Made by a program: the position numbers and the translations under genes. A DNA stretch of 29,597 nucleotides from Lingula anatina. Lineage: Eukaryota; Brachiopoda; Lingulata; Lingulida; Lingulidae. A model generated the notes under the pieces. The model saw nothing but the letters and a program-made list of their open reading frames with translations, made no database searches and was not told the origin of the DNA. Positions 8,665 to 20,000 of this stretch are shown piece by piece (the stretch's first letter is position 1; each line of letters opens with the position of its first letter). The stretch is from contig NW_019775624.1 of NCBI RefSeq assembly GCF_001039355.2, positions 216,979-246,575 of the forward strand. Reading direction: 5' to 3'.

Positions 8665-9949
8665 TAGGCACTGGCATGAGGGTCCATTGTGTAGCGTATA
8701 ACTCTTTTACAGACAATAATTTGGAAAATATAGAGATCCAAAATATCTCTTTTAATGGATGTCGTATGACATAGAAAAGGCAACACTTTTCTGTTTGCCT
8801 CACTGTCGAATTCAACCAATGAGCTGATGTCAGCATGACATCAAAGAGATAATTTAAAGTTATTAAAACAATTTTAATCCTTATTTTCATTTATCAGTCA
8901 GCAAAATAGGAAAAAACTGATGAAATATGACTTGGAAAAAATACTCCATATTAAATGTCAAGTCTGTATATGTCCAATTTTCTAAGGTCAGTAATTCTTA
9001 CAATTAAAAATGTTACACTTTACTAAAACCACCTTCATTTAGCATATAATGTTAGCTTTCTAAAGATGTATGTTTTGTGTGGGAAATATTCGCTAACAAA
9101 CAAGTTACAGCCAAAATACTGAGGGAACCTCACTTTTCACAGGTACCTGTACAGATTAACTTGGCAAAGGGGAGTTTTCTAGGTCACAGCTAAGCGGGCT
9201 CTATGGGGTTAACAAAGGGAGGTATCTCGTTAAGTAAGTGCTAATTGCCTAATTAATTTTTTTCTGGGCTCAAACATTTGGACCAAACGTCAAAATCATG
9301 AAAGTGATCGTAGGTGTGAGAAATAAATATATGAAAATTATGAACTGTCGTCTGTTTGAATCTCAAGTAATATTAACATATATTGTACACGGCAAAATAA
9401 GATTTCAAAAGGACAATAAAGCGTGCTTCAAACACGTGTTATGTGAAAATTTTGGCTTATCTTGCGTGACACTTTGAGTAAAATGCAGTGCTTCTGGCAA
9501 GCTTGATGTTTTAGCAGATGCCCTGAATAATCCGATGTTTTCAAAAGTTTTAATTGCTATACTTTAATCAATTTACCGTAAATGACGTTTCTTTGAAATT
9601 AATTAATTTTTGTCAAAATGTTTGGCATATTACCATACTTAGCATATTCACCGCAATATGTTGATAATTATCCCATTACGTGACAGTTTTTACTTTTCCA
9701 TGATCTGAGCAGATAAGGAAATAGATCGTAAGGTATCAGTTAATGAGTGGAGAAATTGGCTTTTTCCTTAGGAAAATATTGGATATGGTTATATCCCATA
9801 CAGGAATCTTTTAACCAAGCTGCTTCAGTTTTGCAGAAGTGCTGTATTGCCTAAAAGGGTCCAAGAAATAAAATTGGTTTCATGCAATCACAATGGACAA
9901 CAACTGTTGAATCTGGCATTTTTGTTATCCTTGCTCTGTTTTCTTTTTT
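8665..9949. other. No gene recognised
   Basis: This is AT-rich sequence without a convincing frame, splice pattern or repeat landmark. Part of it may be the remains of the Tc1-type element's 3' flank. Minus-strand frames at 8507-8890 cross the transposase relic and are not genes. Confidence 0.5.
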
Positions 9950-10145
9950 GAATGTAGAGACACATTTCGTGTCCGTACGTATAGACATGATTTGTGTCTA
10001 TTGTCGCCATAGATAACATTAAGAGATTACACTGCAAGTGGAACGCCATTTTATCCTTTTTTTTTTTTTTTTTGACTGTTCCTTTTTCACATTTTGGCAT
10101 TTGAATGTGTGAACTTGAACTGCAATCAGCCTGAAGCCATTTACT
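9950..10145. repeat. Copy of a dispersed palindrome-bearing repeat
   Basis: GAGACACATTTCGTGTCCGTACG near 9957, CACTGCAAGTGG near 10030, a T-run at 10058-10074 and GTGTGAACTTGAACTGC near 10107 followed by CCTGAAGCC match blocks found in the same order around 13256-13390 and 28205-28262. It is probably a non-coding interspersed element. A 181-codon minus-strand frame running across it is fortuitous. Confidence 0.5.
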
Positions 10146-10249
10146 ATGTTTTATGAATGTCCATATACAAATAGATACATAGAGTACATTGTCAAAATTG
10201 TTGGTGTTTATGCTGATAAGGGTAGGCACCACCAATAGGGAATGTCCGA

Positions 10250-10700
10250 GATAGCCTTTTTTGAACATCTGCTTAGCAGATGACGTCAAACGAGACCTGG
10301 GTTGGAGCGAGATTTCACGAGAGGTGGGGTTAAAATCTGCCATTGAAACTTCTCTCGCTGTCGGGCACAAGTCTGTGTTATAGGATTGCATTGAGTAAAA
10401 TTTGGCGTTGTCACGTAATTTGAGATAGAGCAACGCAATGGCGAATTGCTAATGTTGTGTTGTAGGGTGCATTGCAGTTAAAGTTAAGCGAGAAAACCAG
10501 GAAAACCATGGATGACGGACACGACTGGCAATCGAGAGAAGTGAAATAAAGAAGGAGAAGGTGGGCTTGATTAGATTTAAAGGACTAAGTGTCGACATAT
10601 GTAAAGTACAGATCAGGTCGCAGTATTTTGTAGGAAGAAAGGGACCAACTGCAGACATTTGCACCCAACACGTCACTGGCTTCATGGCAGCACCTTATAG
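10250..10700. promoter_or_regulatory. CpG-richer patch, possible promoter or first exon
   Basis: CpG is more frequent here (GATGACGTCAAACGAG, GATTTCACGAGAGG, CTCGCTGTCGGGCAC, GGACACGACTGGCAATCGAG) than in the flanks. The patch also contains a CRE-like TGACGTCA. A plus-strand frame 10561-10782 ends past a possible donor ACA|GTAAGTTT at 10740. A second small ATG frame MDDGHDWQSREVK begins at 10508. Neither frame has a domain I recognise. It could be the start of dnmt1, of a non-coding transcript, or of nothing. Confidence 0.3.
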
Positions 10701-11056
10701 ACCATATCATCTACGGTCGAGGGGCATATTAATAAGTACAGTAAGTTTTGTGTGTAGTTTACAGGACACAATAGTTTATTAATGTAATACAGCCTTAGTA
10801 CTTGAGATTAATATTCTTTTGCGGTAACTATATCAGACAAATTTGCTTATACCTGTCCTGTCTCCATATAACATGTACCTGATTATGAAATACTGGTGAA
10901 CCTTCCACACCTATTAAGTATACACAATGTTCATGTGTAACATTCCATGCCGGGTGGTCAGTTATGATAATTGCAAGGAAAATATAAATTAGAGTTGGTA
11001 TTTTATAACAACGTTTATCACATAATGATATATATTTCAGGAAACTAAGTGAGTAA

Positions 11057-11078
11057 TTTTTTTTTTTTTTTTTTTTTT
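11057..11078. repeat. Poly(T) tract, 22 nt, ending in TTTTAG
   Basis: This uninterrupted T-run is followed by AG, so it resembles a strong splice acceptor. The open stretch after it runs to GTGGTCAG|GTTAAT near 11139, but nothing in its translation is recognisable. Confidence 0.85.
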
Positions 11079-11321
11079 AGAGCATGACAGACAGCACATA
11101 TTATTGAACCAGGCAAGAACTATGAGAGTCATGTGGTCAGGTTAATCAGATGTTGAAGATTGCTCAGTGTATATTAATCTCTTATGTCCTTAGTTATTAT
11201 GTTGTTGACTTAATTATATCAGGAATCAACACATGGCATTTTTGTCTGGGTGTCACTTACAGTATCAGGTATTTTCTTTATTAATTCAAAATGAAATATT
11301 TGGTTTTATATACATGCATAC

Positions 11322-11326
<5 letters not shown>

Positions 11327-11365
<39 letters not shown>
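11327..11365. repeat. (TG)n microsatellite
   Basis: About 19 uninterrupted TG dinucleotides. Confidence 0.97.
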
Positions 11366-11367
<2 letters not shown>

Positions 11368-11549
11368 TGTACTGCACTAGTAATTTAATGAAGAAAATAA
11401 TTTTTCTTGCTAGTATCATTCTTATGTTACTGTATTGACTTTTTTTAATAACTGTATGACCACTGTTTTTCATATCATTTACTCAGATCACAAATACAAG
11501 TTTGCCTGCAATGCTGTGTGTTTATTTGTTGTATCTGTGTATAACTGTC

Positions 11550-11555
11550 AATAAA
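11550..11555 (+). terminator. Possible poly(A) signal AATAAA
   Basis: GTCAATAAAGTGCAATG is followed within 30 bases by T/G-rich sequence (TGATTTTTGTGAAAA), as at mRNA 3' ends. It could end a short plus-strand transcript starting near 10.4 kb. AATAAA is common in AT-rich DNA, so support is weak. Confidence 0.25.
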
Positions 11556-12743
11556 GTGCAATGATTTTTGTGAAAATTTCAACTTATATGTTATCCATTT
11601 TAATACTTTTTTTTGTCATCTTTCCTGTCATTTAAGTCAGATCTGATCAAAATGAAACTTACATTTTGTGAATGCTATCCATTAGTTTCTATAGCATCAT
11701 TTTCATAAGTAAATACATGAAGAACATTTACTTTATGATCAAGTTCGGGCCTTTTGTTAAGTTGTTAAGTTTGTATGTACACTAAGGCATTTGATCTTCA
11801 AAAATCCATCCCTGTAGCTAGAGGATTCAAGTCAATTTAGACTGGTTTACATTTGCCAGGCAATGTGATCCATCTTTATCCCAGAGTTTGCATGTGAAGT
11901 TATCCAGCCCCCTTTACCGGGTATGTCCAATATGATGTTAGAGCCACAGCATGTTTTATATGGTATCCCCACTGAAAAAAAATAATAATTTATATTCACT
12001 CACAATATCGAATTGGATGTGCCGGATACTAAACAGAGCACTAGTACTGGCTTTTTGAGAGATTGAACTAAAAGTGATAATGATGGCCTTTTTAGTTTGT
12101 GAATAAAACGATTCAAAAACATCAGCTGACAAAACCTATCATACACCAGTAATATATTAACAGAGATGTGATATACACTTAATTATAAATTAAGAAGTAT
12201 TTCCTTACCTGGCAATGTTTAACATTGGCCACATGAATAATTGGAAGCTGCCGGGGCATCATCCGTCCGATTCTCATTCAATCCTAGCCACTTTCATCTA
12301 AAAGGCATGCGTATCAACGGGCATGCTAACTAATGTCATTTTCCTGTACCACAAGCAAATCTCTGGTGATGTAGCCTGTTTAAACACGACTTTTGCTGCG
12401 TAGTACGTCCTCCGGGCAAATTTTGCTTTGCAAGCGTCATCGGCTCTTAGCTTGGCAAATTCAACATGTCATTTGTACATACATATCAATACTTTTTCTT
12501 TATAAAGTGCAAAAAGAACAAGCCTGTAGCTCAAACATTTTGTAAGTTCAGCTATTTTTCAAGTAAAGAAATCGCTGCTTTACTTCCTTGTGGTCTCCAT
12601 ATTTTAACCCCACCTCAAGGCAGATCTCGTAAAATCACGGGGAAATTTGGTCTTCTCCTTGAGAACCCGGACAGCCTCTATTGGCTGAAGACGTATGATT
12701 CCAGTGTAGAACTTTTTATTTCTTCTGTAATTTCTTCTTTCAG
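11556..12743. other. Region upstream of the first recognised dnmt1 exon
   Basis: I searched here for earlier dnmt1 exons (a DMAP1-binding domain) and found none I can support. From about 12240 to 12440 CpG frequency rises. At 12601-12640 the block ATTTTAACCCCACCT, followed by CTCGTAAAATC, is an inverted relative of 10306-10333. The plus-strand frame 12466-12816 overlaps the polypyrimidine tract of the 12744 exon in another frame and is not supported. Confidence 0.45.
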
Positions 12744-12968
12744 CAATTGTTTAAAACATCAAAAAAGAACTCTGACTTGGGCGAGTCTAGCCATATGGGT
12801 GGCACGTCCCTTGTAAAGACCACACAGAAGAAAAGGAAATACAGTGATGATGACGATGATGATGACAGCAGTTACCATAGCAACAAGTTGACACCCAGCA
12901 ATACAGCCCCTGCTAAAAGAAAAAATGTTATATCAACTAAAAAACTGAAGACTTCAGATGATGAAGGT
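12744..12968 (+). CDS. dnmt1: dnmt1 exon A: basic/acidic linker
   Basis: It follows a strong polypyrimidine acceptor ending TTTCAG at 12743. It encodes [33 protein letters not shown] and [18 protein letters not shown], probably disordered and carrying basic, NLS-like clusters. The donor giving a phase-consistent join is GGT|GTACGT at 12969. The more usual-looking AAG|GTGTAC two bases earlier would put a stop in the next exon. This is the first exon I can assign, not necessarily the first of the gene. Confidence 0.8.
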
Positions 12969-14035
12969 GTACGTTACTTTGAGATACATGCATTTGTAGG
13001 GGCTTTTCTTAAGAGATTAAATATTTCTTTAAAACATAATTTCACAATCTGATGATTTCATATGTTACAAATGAAATTTGTAAGTTCCATGTATATTGAG
13101 AACCTATAATTTGTGCATTTCTATCACCAACAATATTCAAGGAAAGCTGTGTTACCTATTTTCCTCTTACTGATAAGTTGTACATCAATATTTTCTGCTT
13201 TCGGTCTGTACGTTTGACAGTGTTGTAATTTTGTTTGTCTTTATTGCTATTTTTATGTACAGACACAGATGTGTCTGTACATATTGCCATCACCTGCGTC
13301 TGTCGTCGCCGATGCCAATGCCGATGCCGATGCCGTCGCCGTNCAGAGTAAAAAAATAAAGTCACGCTGCAAGTGTGCCTGAAAACAGCCAGACATTATA
13401 ATTTATTTTTATTTAGTAATTTTAGCCTTTCGCCCAGGTTCCTAACTTCCATCAATGCACATTAGCTACAGTACTAAAGGCTTCTAATATAATAATTTTC
13501 CTGATATCTTCTGTATTTAGTACAATTCAAGGTTTTTTCTGATGCCATATCACATTGAAAACCAATTATTAAACACGGTGAAGGAAAAAGGTTTTGCCCA
13601 ATATATTTTAGTTTTGAAATTTCCTGCTAATGCTTACCTGTACTCACACAAATACTCTCAAACCTTATTGTAAGCAATGTATCTTTAACTTGTAGGAAAA
13701 TGAAATGGAAGTTGAAGATTTGGACTCCAAGAAGGAAAGAAAGCAAGAGACAAGCAAAGACCTAAGGGAAGAAATTGAAGGTATGTATTTTTTTATTGAA
13801 AGCTTTATTTCTCCACTTAAAAAGCAAAAATATTTTAAAGTAATGAATTTTGTGCATGCCCATTGGAGAGCTAAATTAAAAAAAAAAAAGAGGATGTGAC
13901 TGTGTCCTTCTGCTAAAAGAAAAGATAATAACTGAAAGTATTAACTATGAAAACAGAAATGTGACTTATTATCCTCAAACAGCTTACAGGGGTCAAAATG
14001 TTCTAAAAATCTTGCTTTCCCTGATTTTGTGTAAT

Positions 14036-14083
<48 letters not shown>

Positions 14084-17000
14084 CTCCATACATGGCAATT
14101 GAAATCCAGCCAGATTTTAAATCTGCCTAGGAGAGATTTGAATTGCTATCTCGCCTAGGCGACTTTGAAATTTCAATCTCCCCTAGGCAGATTTTTATTT
14201 ATCTTATCAAAAACCACGTGGAGAGATGTCCTTAGATATGGCCTTTGACCTTTGTTTCATGGTCAAACGGGTTAAATTTTTTTAAATATGGGAATTTTCT
14301 TTAAAAAAAATTTTGCCAGTTTTTGGAAACTAAGACCTAAGCTTTCATATTATAGTGAGGAGTTATACTTATGGTCTGTTTTCATCTTCATGAGTTTAGG
14401 GTCAATTTGTGCATTTTCAATGGAGAAGAAAAAATTAGATGCCCAAACTGAACATTCTCTCAAAATCTGGAACCGTAAATGATGGAGACCTCCTGTTTGT
14501 TGCAATTTGTAGAGCTTGTGAAGCCCAACACTGAAGCTGATACCTTTTTGTTTTCCATATGGTTAGGAGTTGCACTATATCAAAAAGTATGTCACAATGT
14601 TCAGTGGTGAAAATAAAAAGGTGAAGTACTTCAAAACAAGCAGAGATACTCCCATAGCTACTTGAACTTGAATAGGAAATCATATATGGGCTAACTAACT
14701 GTGACTTTGAAGTTGACTTTTGACCTGCTTTTTGCCTTGAACTGAACTTTGCATATTTACAAAACCCTATTTCTCCACAATTTTAAAAATGGTCCATCTA
14801 TAGTTACTATTAAACATGAATGAGGTTAATCTCACTGGTGGCACAAAAACTATACAAAGGTGGTAATTTGATTATTATTTTATGGTAAAGTAAACTTGAA
14901 ATAAAATTGCTCATTACATTAACTAAGCCATTTTGCCATAATTGGAAACGTTGAGTCTTGACATGATGTAGTAACCATTAAGGCTGCGCTTATCCACCTG
15001 GCGGGCTTTGGTAGAAAACAGAGTGATTGACAACTCTTGAATTTCAAGTTGGCTCTTCATAAACTATAGGGTGTTCATAGTTTCGGCGTATGTATATTCC
15101 TCCAAGGTGTAATTCTGTGTAACTTGCATTGTAGGATATGGTTCAATATATATATTTGACAACATGCATCGTGCAACTCGGAGTCAGGAAATGAGTATTA
15201 CCATAGGTTACAGTTCTTTGGGATAGTGACCTTTAATAGCAATTTCCCAACAGGATTATGCATTTCTTTGACTTTCTTAACGATTGACTGGACAGGAAAG
15301 TGAGAATTCTCATAAAATTCTTGAGCTCGCAATAGATTTCCTATGGGAAACTGGGAGAGCAACATTTACACCCCTGTGCTAGTAGCCCTTTTTCTGTGAG
15401 TTTTTCAGTTTTTTTAATGCAAGTTATTCATTTTTCACACGTTTTTTTTTTTTTTATCAAGGTATGACTTTGAACTCCCATGGGACAGTTATTTTTTCAC
15501 AATGCAATACACATTAACAGTATCATATATTTAAAAGTGAATGATATTACTTCTGTTCAGCATTACGTTGTACTGCTCTTGTTATATTCTGTTTTCTGTC
15601 TGTACATTTGACAGTTTTACTGCCTTTTTTATGTTCAGCTAGTGAAAATGGTAGATGTGGCTTTGTCAACGAAGAATTGTTTAGCAAATTACTGTGGCTG
15701 ATTGAATTGAAAATAAATGGCTTGTCACATGTGAAGGGAATGCAGTTTTAAGTGTCACATTATGTTAACAGAGGGAATGACAGTAAACTTAAGGTTCATG
15801 GTCATTTAAAAATCATCTTTACAGCACCTTTGAGGAAATCTAAAAAGGAGAAGAAAGTGCCCATCAATCAGCCAACCATTATGTCTTGGTTTGAAAAGGG
15901 GTAAGTATTCATTAGCCCATGGAAGGGAAACTGCCTGTCCCACCAGTCATGACTTCTTGAAATGCCAGAGTACTGGCAAGATTTGATATCGCAGGTACTT
16001 ACGACTGGAAAGGTTTATCTGAAAATGTTATACATAGTAACAAATCACTTATAAACATAGTTTTTTGGAAATTGTACTTTGGACCTGTTCAGATTTGGGA
16101 GGACCTGCCGATTTCTTGTAGTGGAGGTCCTCTTGACCCTCAATATTTGCAAGTATCTATCTATCTAAAAAGAATAAATAAATAAACCCAAGACATGGCT
16201 AAATCAATGGATATGTCTAATCACTAGGAGGTGTTTGTAGTGAATGTCAAAACAAAAATCTGGTGGAGGAATAAACATTTATTTACACTTGTCTAGACAC
16301 AATATGGTAACGGTGAACTGAAATATAATTGAAACAAATGAAAGTAAAGGAATAAACACATATAAATTTCAACTTAATACAAATTTCACAATGAAGAAAT
16401 TACAATAAAACACATACATTAAATAACTAAAATACATACATAACAGTGCTGCCTCCACTCTTTAGCATACAGTACTAGGCGTGTTCCAACCATGACAATA
16501 CATGGTGACCTTTAATTACCACTCAAAAGAACACCAATCATCCAACATATGAGGGCGCCACTCACAAGACGAGACAACACAGTGTTTCCCCTGGCTTTCA
16601 AGCTCTGCGAGGTGGTAGGCAGTCCGCGATCCCAGCAATACTAGGGGGGCCCGGGGGCATGCCCCCCCGGAAAATTTTTTAAATCGTGGTGCATTTTAGG
16701 GTATTTAGAACTGATTTTTTTACATTTTATGTGGCACTGAATTATCTTGTTTTAGATGTTTTGAGGAGTAAATTCAGTAATGACATAACAAAGGTTTGGA
16801 CAAAATTTATTTTCCAGTCTGTGCATTCACTATGTTTAGTCCTTTTCAGTTTATAGAACATACTCTTTCAAAAAAAAAAAAAAAAAGTTAACTACTTTAA
16901 TACTTACAAGAAACGAGAAAAAGGGCTTACTACATTGAATTATTTTTAAATTGACCAAAAAGTTGATAAAATATGTTGTTTTTACCGTTTTCACATTCTT

Positions 17001-20000
17001 GTGAAAGTAACTGGTCAATTGACTTTGCGTGTGGGAGCGCTTCATCCTAATATAAAACTGCCGCAAAAGTTCTCTCTCTTGTCGTTCAGCGCAAAGCGAC
17101 TCCCGCTACTAGGTACACGTAGTTTGAGATGTAATTTATAATCAACTTCAAACACCGTTAAATGAATTCTTCGGAATTAAAGAGATGAAAATCACACTTA
17201 TCATCAATTTTAGTTCTTCGTTTATTCATTTATATGGTTCTATTCAGTCATGGAAATTCATATTCAATGCATAGGTTTCCACGCGAAATACTGACGTGAC
17301 CCAGTTTTACAACGCTACTGCTTTCACAAAACTCACCCGTAAATCAATAGAAAATCTTCTCCAAGTTTATAAAATCAACGAAGTCCACTTTATTTGCTCC
17401 TTTTTTATCAGTGAATATTCGTAAACTATAAAAACAAACAACAGGCGGTCTGAATTTCGGAACATGAAGTGATAGAGAAAGTGTATTCTTGACACGTGAT
17501 TAAATGGTGTCAAGAACAGTTGCCTCGTTTCGCTCTGTTTCTTATACTTCAAATAAGGCACAGAACTGCGAAAACGAGGCACTCACAGGGAGATAGTAAC
17601 TGCTGGTTATTTTTAGGCATACGCGCATGCGTCTTTCCGTTACTACTAAATCAAGTGCTCAGAAGCAATGGGATTACGTATGTAAACAGAAAATGCCATA
17701 TTTGCTTAGAAATAAATATAATTTTCAGTTAACATGAGTGAAAATATACTTTGTTGTTCCATATAGTCCAGCGAGGCGGTGCTTTTGACAAATTTCAGCG
17801 AGGCGCTTGCAAATATCATCGAGGCGGGCGCCTCGCTCATTTAAGTGCAGGGGAAACACTGCAACACAAAGCAAACAAGATAAACAACACAAACAAACGA
17901 AACGAAACAAAAAATAAACAGTGTTTATTTAAAAAAAAAATGAATAAACACCTGACGATCAGACATACCCATTGGGTATGTCCATGAAGAGTAGAGGTTT
18001 AGACATGTCTCGGGGTTTATTTTTAATTGTGTATAAGTGCTCTACATAGTTGAGCTGTCTTAAGTGCCATTTCACGAGAGAATCAACCAAATCAGCCAAA
18101 ATGTGGCAAGGTGGGGGTCAACAGATTCAACCCAAATTTTCTGAGTTTGATAACTGTTACAAAAGATGTTGAAAACACACTTTAAAAAAATTCTGAAAAT
18201 TCTGGAAAAAATAGATATTGCCATCTGAAATTTGGGGGTCCTGACTACACAAAATATCGTAACAAAAGTAGTGGAAGTTTGCTTGAGAATTCCATGAAGG
18301 ATTTAACATTTCAGCTTTAACTATTCACTTTTTCTAAGGATCCATGCCAAGACCTTTCGGGTGATGTGTGACTAAAATGTCAATCACGTTGCTATAGTAA
18401 CGAATTCGGCCCGTGAAAAGAGGGTACAAAATCAAGGTCAAAAATCAGCACTCGCCGATTGGTAAATTTAGCCTAACACGGCGTCGAATTTGAATAAATT
18501 TAGACAATTTCTGATAAGTTAAGGCATTGATCTTTGTGATTATGCAATAAAAAATACTGCACCTCGTCAGAATATGTAGGAGTGGACGTCGGAAATGAGG
18601 GGTATGAGTGGTGAGTTATACAGGGATTCCGGTCCACAGTGCCGTTCAAATGCGTCTCATTTTTATAAATCGTACTTTTTGTTTATATTAATATAATAGA
18701 AAATATTCTTAAAGTTTTATTAAGGTTATTGTAACGATTAGAGGATAAAGAAAATATTTCAAAACTATCGTTTACGACTCTGCGTCATTGACCCCAAAAT
18801 GTGCACAACATGGCGGAAGGAGACTTAGATGTGAGATAGCGAATATTCCTGGTGCAGAAAATATACCGTGCGGACTCAGTATTCCATACAAATGCCACAC
18901 GAGCTGTGTTTTGCTTAGGGAGTGTACCAGAGACGTTAAAAACCACTTAAAAACCTGAAAGTGCTTCATGTCCAGAAACAAGCTACAGATAAAAAGGAGC
19001 TTATTCTTCAAAGGCTCGGCCATTTCGACTTTGACCCCGAGAGTGAACTACTCGACTAAACTATATGTCCAGCACACAGGTTTCGTTTAGGGACGAACTG
19101 GACTACGTCCAAAAAGTGCCAGCACCCACTTCTCAAAGGGAAACCCTCTTCTTACCAAGCAATTGGCGTCGAGATTTCCAAGGAGCTGAAACTAGATTTT
19201 GGTGTGTTGGTCCCAGTAGGGTCATGTAAGTATAATGGCTATATCAGCTAATTGTAGTTTACCAACAATGGAAAAACCATAACAAATTTTATAACTGACC
19301 CAGTTTATATCTACACTATACAATGATAGGAGATCGTTTAGCATATTTTTTATACGAAATTATTGAGAAATGGAACATTTATATTAGAGTAACTCACTTG
19401 CATGTATTCAATGATTTTTTGTGCACATATATTATGAAACAATTTTTATTAATATTGTAGAAATTTAAGTAGTATATTTGGCTGATACTTAGTTGAAAGG
19501 TGATACCATTCTTTTTTCAGCTCTTTGTAAAAGGTGTAAAGAGAAAGAGTGCTCGTCACAGGGGCGTCTCGATAGTCTGAAGGTTCATTGGTCCGAAGGA
19601 ATCAAGGGTTCATTGGTCCGAAGGTTCTATAGCGAACATTCGGACTATTGCTACGGCCCCCTTGTCACCATGAGAAATATACAGCAACTAAAGATACAAC
19701 TGTAGCTTCTATGTCTAAACTTTCTTCAGCCGAAGAAGAAACTGAAGTAAGTTAAAATATCATTTCCATGCATAGTTTTAGCAATACTGTAATTAATAAG
19801 GTGCACACTACTGATATAAATATGTAGCAGTTCCTCCACTTCTCCAGTTCTTCTCATATTGAAGTAGAGATTTTGTAAATCACTCAGTTTGTTTTTACAT
19901 TGTTAAAGTACCGAGTTTATTTGTAAATCAGGACTTTGTGGCTAGTGACCAATAGATGGTTTATTGAAGATTTGATATGAAAAGATTCTTTTGTTGAGGT

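Larger units (their letters stand above)
16171..18035. repeat. Old inverted-repeat structure (arms about 16171-16236 and 17944-18035)
   Basis: The left arm reads AAATAAACCCAAGACATGGCT, broken into AAATAAACCC and AAGACATGGCT, then GGATATGTCTAATCACTAGG and GGTGTTT. The reverse complement of the right arm reads AAATAAACCCCGAGACATG, then CAATGGGTATGTCTGATCG and AGGTGTTT. This suggests the termini of a decayed element into which the hAT element at 16580 later inserted. No coding sequence is left. Confidence 0.5.

Noticed and set aside
9888-10433. 181-codon minus-strand open frame
   Set aside because: It spans a poly-T/poly-A tract (poly-Lys) and a dispersed repeat copy, shows no domain or plausible splice context, and its composition is like non-coding DNA.
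12466-12816. 116-codon plus-strand frame before the dnmt1 exon
   Set aside because: It runs through the polypyrimidine tract and acceptor of the 12744 exon in a different frame from dnmt1.
14041-14158. Frame encoding a Thr-His repeat
   Set aside because: It is translation of the (CA)n microsatellite.
18772-19023. 83-codon minus-strand frame in the left arm of the TTAA element
   Set aside because: The opposite strand has a frame whose peptide pattern is shared with the other arm; this one is not conserved there.
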